From Planctomycetes bacterium UBA1135 (GTDB lineage Bacteria; Planctomycetota; UBA1135), in NCBI GenBank assembly GCA_002311925.1, contig DCAK01000105.1:7436-18474 (forward strand): 11,039 nt of DNA, read 5' to 3'. The notes below the pieces were generated by a model. The model searched no databases. It had not been told where the DNA came from and was given only the letters and a program-made list of their open reading frames with translations. Positions 6,174 through 11,039 of this stretch are shown one piece after another. The number at the start of each line of letters is the position of its first letter. Positions within the stretch are counted from its first letter, which is position 1. Both the position numbers and the translations under genes were made by a program.

Positions 6174-7037
6174 ATGGAAGAAACCGCACCTGCAACTCCA
6201 CCCGCTGATTCCCAAGGAGGGAAGGGCGATTTCCTGCTTAATTTTGGATTAGTTGTTGCTGCAGCAGGTTTTCTTCTACCTGGCAGTCACGGAATGCTTG
6301 GTCCCGTTTTCTTGTGGCTGCTCCTGGGGATGATTCTCGATTCTGGCTGGCTTGCTGCTGGGAAGGGCCGGGCCCTGGCGTCGATGGGCTTGTTTTGGCC
6401 TGCTGCCATGGCAGCCGTTGGATTGACCGCTGACACTTTCGCTTTTGGCTCCTGGTGCATTGTCGCTGGTGCCGGATTGGCTGGCTGGGGGACATTCCTG
6501 AACACTGGTTTCAAGCTGATTGGCAGCGTGAAAAAGACATCTTCGGTGGATGGCGACCAGCAGTTCAGGAATTCATTTGCCGCCTACCTTATGGTGACTA
6601 TTGGGCTGTTTGCCACTTGGACGGCGGATGGGGCATCTGGGACGGAAAACTGGTTGGGTGGCGTCACATTAGTTCTGACTCTTTTGGCGTTGATAGCTTC
6701 TTGGTCGGGTATGTGGAAGCTGCCTTCGATGAAGGAAGTGACAGGCAAGCTTGGGCTGATTCTGTTCCTTGCTCCTCTTGAAGGAGCCCTTTACGGATTT
6801 CTTGGTCTAGTTGCAGCCCTTATGGGCAATTCTGGTTCTGAAAATTTCACAGCTTCGTTTTGGCCTTCAGGGGTGAGTGCGATTCCCGGCCCGGCAATGG
6901 TCCTTTTGGGTTCCCTTATAGCCCTTATGGTCCTTTTCGGAGGAGCTAAGACTGCGGTCAAAATGGAAAAAGAACGCAAGGCAGAAGAGCGAGCCGCTCG
7001 GAAGGCTAGCCGTCAATCTTCGGGCACTGAATCCTGA
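6174..7037 (+). CDS. Unrecognised membrane protein with about eight transmembrane segments
   Basis: I do not recognise this 287-residue protein. A polar N-terminus (1-19) is followed by hydrophobic stretches at roughly 20-37, 40-60, 69-88, 91-110, 134-152, 160-178, 192-217 and 237-257. It ends in a charged cytosolic tail of about 25 residues rich in Lys, Glu, Arg and Ala (AVKMEKERKAEERAARKASR). There is no conspicuous motif of polar residues within the membrane that would point to a transporter or enzyme. The gene sits 24 bases after prfA and ends one or two bases before the prmC coding region, so it is probably part of that operon. Its codons end in T more often than the neighbours': one 70-base piece near the start is only 44 percent G+C by hand count, although another is 60 percent. 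Real coding is supported by operon fit and hydrophobic periodicity. Confidence 0.7.
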   Translation: MEETAPATPPADSQGGKGDFLLNFGLVVAAAGFLLPGSHGMLGPVFLWLLLGMILDSGWLAAGKGRALASMGLFWPAAMAAVGLTADTFAFGSWCIVAGAGLAGWGTFLNTGFKLIGSVKKTSSVDGDQQFRNSFAAYLMVTIGLFATWTADGASGTENWLGGVTLVLTLLALIASWSGMWKLPSMKEVTGKLGLILFLAPLEGALYGFLGLVAALMGNSGSENFTASFWPSGVSAIPGPAMVLLGSLIALMVLFGGAKTAVKMEKERKAEERAARKASRQSSGTES

Positions 7038-7095
7038 TATCAGCACTCTTGCGGACGCTTTAGAGAGGGTTGCCTCAATCCTGGCTCAGGCTGGG

Positions 7096-7881
7096 GTGGA
7101 GGAGCCGAAAGAAGAAGCTAGGGGCCTCTATTGCGGTCTCACCGGCTGCTCTCAGGCAGATGTCGTCCGAGGCGATATGGGTGTTCCGAGTTCCTCAGAG
7201 TGGGCCAAATTGCTTTCCTGGGCCGAACGGAGGGCGCAAGGAGAGCCTTTGGCTTATCTTGAAGGGAAGGTCGGGTTCTACGGATTGGAATTCAAGGTGG
7301 ACTCCCGGGTACTGATTCCAAGGCCCGACAGTGAATGCCTGGTTGAAGCAGGATTGGCATTTCTGCAGGGGAAGGATTCGCCGGCTGTCCTGGACCTAGG
7401 GACAGGTTCGGGTTGCTTGTTGCTGGCCATCCTGGCCAACCATGAAACCGCCCGTGGAATCGGAATCGACAAGGACCCCGAAACCCTTCAGGTGGCTGAA
7501 GACAATGCGAACCGTCTAGGCCTTCATGGTCGAGCTTCCTTTAAGGCGGGGGATTGGTTCGATGGCTTGGCTGCAAGGACTTTCGACCTGATACTCAGCA
7601 ATCCACCCTACGTCGTTCCCGGAGAAGAGATGGGGCCAGGAGTGAAGGAGCATGAGCCTGCGGCGGCCTTGTTCACCCCTCCCGACAGCGCCCTCGATTC
7701 CTATCAAAAAATCCTGGAAGGAGCCGGCGCTTTCATGGGTCCCGAAAGTTTGCTCATCCTGGAAGTCGGAGCGGGCCGCGTGGAAGAGGTGTCAAGATGC
7801 GCCGAAGAGTTGGGGTTTCCCACGGCAGGAATCCACTTCGACTTGTCGGGGATTGCGAGAGCCTTGTCAGTCAGGCTTTGA
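7096..7881 (+). CDS. prmC: Release factor glutamine methyltransferase PrmC (HemK), first canonical start
   Basis: PrmC uses S-adenosylmethionine to N5-methylate the glutamine of the GGQ motif in release factors 1 and 2. From the GTG at 7096 the product is 261 residues. It has RAQGEPLAYLEGKVGFYG, then LIPRPDSECLVE (73-84), the SAM-binding motif VLDLGTGSGCLLLAI (98-112), the acidic GIGIDKDP strand, and the catalytic NPPY at 169-172. The reading frame stays open upstream and encodes ISTLADALERVASILAQAG, which looks like the first helix of the PrmC N-terminal domain. Including it gives about 280 residues, the normal length, but no ATG, GTG or TTG is available there: the candidates are ATC at 7039 or CTG at 7027. 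The true start is thus uncertain. The gene's 3' end overlaps the convergent PilZ gene by 15 bases. Confidence 0.93.
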   Translation: MEEPKEEARGLYCGLTGCSQADVVRGDMGVPSSSEWAKLLSWAERRAQGEPLAYLEGKVGFYGLEFKVDSRVLIPRPDSECLVEAGLAFLQGKDSPAVLDLGTGSGCLLLAILANHETARGIGIDKDPETLQVAEDNANRLGLHGRASFKAGDWFDGLAARTFDLILSNPPYVVPGEEMGPGVKEHEPAAALFTPPDSALDSYQKILEGAGAFMGPESLLILEVGAGRVEEVSRCAEELGFPTAGIHFDLSGIARALSVRL

Positions 7882-8217
7882 AGCCACGAACTCGCCGATC
7901 CAGCGCGCGGCCTCCTCTTCCAGGTCCTGGAAAAAAAGCGCGACCTCGAAATGCCCAACGGATGGGGCCAAGGGTTCGCAGCGAACCACCGCCCCTTGGC
8001 CGAAAACCTGACGGGAATCTCCTCCCGGGTCGGGGATTTCGAGGGTGAATTGAACCAGGGTCATCAGGGGGATGGAAGATTCCGAAAAAAAGGCGACCCC
8101 GGATTTGGACAGGTCCCTGACCCGGAAACCGTTCCCTTCCTCGGGGCCGATGCGAAGCGGGATATCGGGGGCCGGGGTCCGGGGATGGGTGCGACGTTCA
8201 GAAGCGTGGGTGGGCAA
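7867..8217 (-). CDS. PilZ domain protein (probable cyclic di-GMP receptor)
   Basis: A 116-residue single-domain protein. It shows both halves of the PilZ cyclic di-GMP signature: an RxxxR at R9-R13 (RRTHPR) and D-x-S-x-x-G at residues 35-40 (RDLSKSGVAFF). These are followed by beta-strand-rich sequence (LVQFTLEIPD, GQGAVVRCEPL, HFEVALFF) and a terminal helix (DLEEEAARWIGEFV), as in stand-alone PilZ proteins. Both ligand-contact motifs are intact, so it probably binds cyclic di-GMP; the output cannot be told from sequence. The only usable start is the TTG at 8217, with AGGA a few bases upstream. An in-frame TGA sits about 12 codons before it. The gene converges on prmC with a 15-base overlap and diverges from ssb. 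Confidence 0.82.
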   Translation of the reverse strand: MPTHASERRTHPRTPAPDIPLRIGPEEGNGFRVRDLSKSGVAFFSESSIPLMTLVQFTLEIPDPGGDSRQVFGQGAVVRCEPLAPSVGHFEVALFFQDLEEEAARWIGEFVASKPD

Positions 8218-8256
8218 TTTCCTGGAAGGGATGAGGAACCAAGGGGTGGGTCAGTC

Positions 8257-8262
8257 TAGAAT
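8257..8262 (+). promoter_or_regulatory. Putative -10 element for the ssb operon
   Basis: TAGAAT at 8257-8262, followed by GGCCG, sits in the 92-base divergent gap between the PilZ gene and ssb. It is the same hexamer as upstream of the TPR, rpsP and rpmE genes. I find no convincing -35 box 16-19 bases upstream. The predicted start near 8269 gives a leader of about 41 bases to the ssb ATG. Confidence 0.38.
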
Positions 8263-8309
8263 GGCCGTTCGGACCCCAAACTGTCCAATCCCCAGAAATC
8301 AACAACATC

Positions 8310-8747
8310 ATGGCATCCTTCAACAAGGTCATCATCATGGGCAATCTCACTCGAGACCCCGAACTTCGCCAGACCCAATCAGGCAATCAGGTGGCCAAGG
8401 TCGGCATTGCTGTCAATGAAAGAAGCCCGGACGGAGATGGGGGTTGGAAGGATGAAGCCCATTTCTTCGATGTGACTTTTTTCGGCAAGCAGGCCGAGAG
8501 TTTCAGCAAGTGGTTCCAGAAGGGGCGTTCCGTCCTCATCGAGGGCCGCCTCAACTACGGTAGTTGGGAGGACAAGGAGACCGGCCAGAAGCGTTCCAAG
8601 GTCGACATCGTGGGTCTTCGCTGGCACTTCACGGGCACCAAGGGCGAGGAAGGGTCCCCCAGGGAGACCGCCAAGGCCGCGGCCCCTGATTTTCCCTCTG
8701 CTGGTGAATTCCAGGCAGGGACCGCCGACAGCGACGTTCCCTTTTAG
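8310..8747 (+). CDS. ssb: Single-stranded DNA-binding protein
   Basis: SSB coats single-stranded DNA during replication, repair and recombination and recruits partners through its C-terminal tip. The 145-residue product starts MASFNKVIIMGNLTRDPELR, the standard OB-fold entry. It continues with GNQVAKVGIAVNER, the FFDVTFFGKQAESFSKWFQK block and SVLIEGRLNYGSWEDKETGQ, giving an OB domain of about 110 residues. A short Gly/Pro/Ala linker leads to an acidic tip ending DSDVPF, the partner-binding hook (DDIPF in E. coli). It starts at the ATG at 8310 without a Shine-Dalgarno. It is the first gene of a tight plus-strand string; moaD begins three bases after its TAG stop. An additional SSB elsewhere in the genome is possible. 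Confidence 0.95.
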   Translation: MASFNKVIIMGNLTRDPELRQTQSGNQVAKVGIAVNERSPDGDGGWKDEAHFFDVTFFGKQAESFSKWFQKGRSVLIEGRLNYGSWEDKETGQKRSKVDIVGLRWHFTGTKGEEGSPRETAKAAAPDFPSAGEFQAGTADSDVPF

Positions 8748-8750
8748 GTT

Positions 8751-8987
8751 TTGAGCCGAAGGGTCCGCTTGTTCGCGGGTCTCCGGGAATCGGCCGGAGG
8801 CGAATCCCTGGAATTGAAGGGGTCCGGGTCCACGGCCCGGGCGCTGAAGAATGCACTCGAGAAGGAGTTTCCCTTTCTCAGGGGCACCGGATTCGCATTG
8901 TGGGCGGACAAGGAAATGGTCCATGGGGACATGGAAATTCCAGAAGGGGCCGAGTTGGCCCTCCTGCCCCCGGTGTCGGGGGGCTGA
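8751..8987 (+). CDS. moaD: Molybdopterin synthase sulfur carrier subunit MoaD
   Basis: A 78-residue ubiquitin-fold sulfur carrier for molybdenum cofactor synthesis. It begins SRRVRLFAGLRESAG, the MoaD beta-1/loop pattern, and ends LALLPPVSGG. The terminal Gly-Gly is adenylated and converted to a thiocarboxylate, whose sulfur MoaE inserts into precursor Z (cPMP). The length matches the family (about 80). The start is a TTG at 8751, three bases after the ssb stop; no ATG fits the family N-terminus. moaE follows after two bases, in the usual order. The sulfur-loading partner (MoeB type) and the rest of the Moco pathway are not in the window. Confidence 0.92.
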   Translation: MSRRVRLFAGLRESAGGESLELKGSGSTARALKNALEKEFPFLRGTGFALWADKEMVHGDMEIPEGAELALLPPVSGG

Positions 8988-8989
8988 CC

Positions 8990-9421
8990 ATGTCCAAACG
9001 ATTTTCTTTCGAATTGGTGGAGGGAGCCGTCGACCCTGAAAAGGTGCGTCTCTCGGTTGCCGGAGAAGACGCGGGAAGCGTGGTGTTGTTCGTGGGAAGC
9101 GTTCGCGGCCATGTGGGCGATGAGAAGGTCCTGAGGCTGGAATATGAAGCTTGGGCCGAAAGGGTCGGAGAAGTGTTGGAGGCATTGGCCGAGGAATCTT
9201 TTGACGACCCGGATGTCCTCAGGGTGTGCGTCCAACATTCAGTCGGCTCCTTGGAACCGGGAGAGCCCACTGTCGCTGTCGCCGTGGCTTCAGGCCACAG
9301 GGCCGCCGGTTTCAAGGCGGCTGAAGAGTTCATGAAGGGTTTGAAGGAGCGCGCCCCGCTCTGGAAGAAGGAGGTCCGCACGGGAGGGGCCGCCTGGGTA
9401 GGGGGGTGCACCCATGCTTGA
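8990..9421 (+). CDS. moaE: Molybdopterin synthase catalytic subunit MoaE
   Basis: MoaE carries the active site that converts precursor Z to molybdopterin using MoaD thiocarboxylate. From the ATG at 8990 the protein is 143 residues. With this start the key residues fall exactly on E. coli numbering: Arg39 (FVGSVRG), His103-Arg104 (SGHRAAGF), Lys119 and Lys126 (GLKERAPLWKKEV). LEYEAW and HSVGSLEPGEPTVAVAVAS are also typical. The C-terminus is shorter than in E. coli and ends soon after GGAAWVGG. A longer reading from 8900 would overlap moaD by 88 bases and is rejected. The last eight bases overlap the start of the next gene, so translation is probably coupled. Confidence 0.95.
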   Translation: MSKRFSFELVEGAVDPEKVRLSVAGEDAGSVVLFVGSVRGHVGDEKVLRLEYEAWAERVGEVLEALAEESFDDPDVLRVCVQHSVGSLEPGEPTVAVAVASGHRAAGFKAAEEFMKGLKERAPLWKKEVRTGGAAWVGGCTHA

Positions 9422-10043
9422 AATCCATACTGTTCAAGTGACTCCGTTCGTGCAGAACTGCACCTTGCTGGTCTGCTCGAAAACCGGGAGGGCCGCGATT
9501 TGTGATTGCGGAGAGGCGGCGCCAGTTTTGGCCAAGGTGGCGGAGATGGGTTTTGAGGTGGAGAAGATTCTCGCCACCCACGGTCACTTGGACCACATTT
9601 CGGGCACCGCCGAGGTCAAGAAGGCCTTGGGCGTTCCCTTCTTTTTCCCCCCGGGGGATGAGTTCTTGCGCGTCTCCCTACCCCAGCAAGCCGACCTCTA
9701 CGGGTGGGGGAGGGTGGAATCTCCCGAACCGGATGGAGACCTCCACGAGGGGATGGCGTTGAAGGTGGGGGAAACCCCCCTCGAAGTTCTCCATTGCCCT
9801 GGCCATACTCCGGGTCATGTCGTCTTCCACGATGCTGAAAGCGAAGCCGTCATCGTGGGGGACGTTCTTTTTCAGGGCTCCGTGGGAAGGACGGATTTTC
9901 CCCGGGGGTCCTGGGAAGACCTCCAACAATCCATCCGCACCAAGCTTTACACCCTTCCTGGACAAACCCTCTGCCACTGCGGACACGGTCCTACGACTTC
10001 GATATCCAGGGAAGCTGATTCCAATCCCTTTGTCCGGGCCTGA
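9414..10043 (+). CDS. Metallo-beta-lactamase-fold hydrolase, glyoxalase II / YcbL type
   Basis: A 209-residue cytoplasmic MBL-fold enzyme. The binuclear metal site is complete: THGHLDH (H56, H58, D60, H61), GHTPGH (H131), VGDVLF (D150) and GHGPTT (H191). GSVGRTDFPRGSWEDLQQSI and the SREADSNPF ending are characteristic of the small hydroxyacylglutathione-hydrolase-like group (YcbL and relatives), which act on thioesters or related metabolites. The substrate is unknown here. Two positions that are usually proline near the active site are cysteine (DCGE at 31-34 and CHCGHG at 187-192). It starts at the ATG at 9414, preceded by a G-rich stretch (AGGGGGG) that may act as a ribosome binding site, and overlaps moaE by eight bases. 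The ETF-QO gene follows after 19 bases. Confidence 0.88.
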   Translation: MLEIHTVQVTPFVQNCTLLVCSKTGRAAICDCGEAAPVLAKVAEMGFEVEKILATHGHLDHISGTAEVKKALGVPFFFPPGDEFLRVSLPQQADLYGWGRVESPEPDGDLHEGMALKVGETPLEVLHCPGHTPGHVVFHDAESEAVIVGDVLFQGSVGRTDFPRGSWEDLQQSIRTKLYTLPGQTLCHCGHGPTTSISREADSNPFVRA

Positions 10044-10062
10044 GCGGAGTTATCCTTCGACG

Positions 10063-11039
10063 GTGGAACGAGAAATTCTGGAAGTGGATGTCCTGGTCGT
10101 CGGGGCAGGGCCCGCAGGACTCGCTTTCGCGACCCAACTGGCGCGGGAATGCCGGGAAGGTGGTTTGGAGAAGGCCATCCTTGTGGTCGACAAGGCCTCC
10201 GAGATTGGGGGGCACCAACTCAGTGGAGCCGTTCTCGACCCTCGGTCCATACTTGAATTGCACCCGGGCGCCCTGGAGGAAGGCTTCCCTTTGGCGAAGA
10301 AAGTGACAGGGGACTCCTTTTGGTGGTTGAACAAGAAGGGGCGACGCAAGTTCTCCGGATTCTTTTGCCCGCCACCCTTCCGCAACCGGGGCAAGTGGAT
10401 GGTTTCCGCCAGCGACATGGTGAAATGGATGGCCTCCAAGGCGGAGGAAGAAGGCGTGGAAATCCATCCCGGAGTGTCCGGGGCTGAGGTCCTCGTGAAC
10501 GAGGGAAGGGTTTTGGGAGTGAGGACGGTGGACCAGGGACGGAGCCGATTAGGAGAAGAAAAAGGGACTTTCCAACCTGGATTCGACATCCGGGCTGAAG
10601 TCACGGTCCTGGCGGAAGGGACTCGAGGGTCCTTGACGAAATCCCTGCTTTCGGAATTGGACCTGGACAAGGATTCCAACCCTCAGATTTGGAGCGTGGG
10701 GGTCAAGGAACTCTGGGAAGTGGAGCACTCCATGGAGGGCGAAGTGGTGCACACGGCAGGGTGGCCGCTCACCGGAAATGAATTCGGGGGAGGTTGGATC
10801 TACGGGCTTCCCGACAATCGATTGTCCGTGGGTTTCGTGGTGGGAATGGATCACGGAAATGCGGGTTTTGATTACCACGCCGCTCTTCAGGAATGGAAGA
10901 CCCACCCATCGATTTCCTTCCTGCTCGAGGGAGGGAAGCTTCTCAAGTACGGCGCCAAGACCATTCCAGAAGGTGGCTGGTTCTCACTTCCCGAAGTAGC
11001 CGGGAACGGTTTTCTCATTCTCGGGGATGCGGCAGGATT
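10063..11039 (+). CDS. Electron transfer flavoprotein-ubiquinone oxidoreductase, N-terminal 325 residues (runs off window)
   Basis: ETF-QO accepts electrons from electron transfer flavoprotein (fatty acid and amino acid dehydrogenases) and reduces quinone at the membrane. The frame is open from a GTG at 10063 to the window end. It shows the FAD dinucleotide motif GAGPAG at 14-19, EIGGHQLSGAVLDP at 47-60, a VSASDMVKWMASKAEEEGVE block, AEGTRGSLTK, PQIWSVGVKELWEV, HTAGWPL, YGAKTIPEGGWFSLP and finally LILGDAAG. These follow the ETF-QO family in order. The quinone-binding end and the C-terminal [4Fe-4S] cysteines lie beyond the window, so completeness cannot be judged. GTG is the likely start since MEREILEVDVLVVGAG fits the family; GGAG lies 13 bases upstream. 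The EtfA/EtfB partners are not seen. Confidence 0.92.
   Translation, partial: MEREILEVDVLVVGAGPAGLAFATQLARECREGGLEKAILVVDKASEIGGHQLSGAVLDPRSILELHPGALEEGFPLAKKVTGDSFWWLNKKGRRKFSGFFCPPPFRNRGKWMVSASDMVKWMASKAEEEGVEIHPGVSGAEVLVNEGRVLGVRTVDQGRSRLGEEKGTFQPGFDIRAEVTVLAEGTRGSLTKSLLSELDLDKDSNPQIWSVGVKELWEVEHSMEGEVVHTAGWPLTGNEFGGGWIYGLPDNRLSVGFVVGMDHGNAGFDYHAALQEWKTHPSISFLLEGGKLLKYGAKTIPEGGWFSLPEVAGNGFLILGDAAG

Noticed and set aside
8230..8309. Possible molybdenum cofactor riboswitch upstream of the ssb-moaD-moaE string
   Set aside because: The leader after the putative -10 is only about 40 bases, too short for the known Moco aptamer, and only a four-base stem (GGAC/GTCC) is visible.
10088..10306. Plus-strand 72-codon open frame at the start of the ETF-QO region
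   Set aside because: It is out of frame with the ETF-QO homology, which runs continuously from 10063 to the end of the window.

Overview
The window looks like bacterial chromosome of moderately high G+C, densely packed with housekeeping genes. The closest fit I can argue is a Planctomycetota-like lineage. The reasons are a TPR protein fused to RNA polymerase alpha C-terminal domains, many TTG start codons and very few Shine-Dalgarno sequences. This placement is an inference from gene content, not a phylogenetic result. Both ends cut through genes (ruvA at the left, an ETF-ubiquinone oxidoreductase gene at the right). The left end is a 14-G homopolymer that breaks ruvA right after a conserved motif and looks like a contig edge.

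Layout. Minus strand, 1-1592: a TPR / double alpha-CTD gene followed by ruvA one base downstream, driven by a good sigma70-type promoter at 1625-1654. Divergent on the plus strand from 1664 is murA (peptidoglycan precursor synthesis). Next comes a translation and DNA-maintenance block: rpsP (S16), preceded by a leader that can fold; an endonuclease III-like Fe-S protein lacking both catalytic residues; maf; rpmE (zinc-type L31); prfA (RF1); an unrecognised protein with about eight membrane segments; and prmC (methyltransferase for the RF1 GGQ motif). A small minus-strand PilZ gene (7867-8217) runs convergently into the end of prmC with a 15-base overlap. Divergent from it starts ssb, then moaD, moaE, a metallo-beta-lactamase-fold hydrolase and an ETF-QO gene, all tightly packed.

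How the genes work together. rpsP, rpmE, prfA and prmC are the ribosome and termination set: PrmC methylates the glutamine of the GGQ motif that is visible in RF1. moaD and moaE encode the two subunits of molybdopterin synthase. ETF-QO passes electrons from flavoprotein dehydrogenases to quinone.

A recurring hexamer, TAGAAT, lies upstream of four transcription units (TPR, rpsP, rpmE, ssb), usually followed by G-N-C-C. It is probably the local -10 element. I found no rRNA, tRNA, CRISPR array, insertion sequence or obvious defence system. The least ordinary items are the degenerate endonuclease III-like protein, the membrane protein inside the prfA-prmC pair, the missing canonical start of prmC, the TPR/alpha-CTD fusion and the structured rpsP leader.
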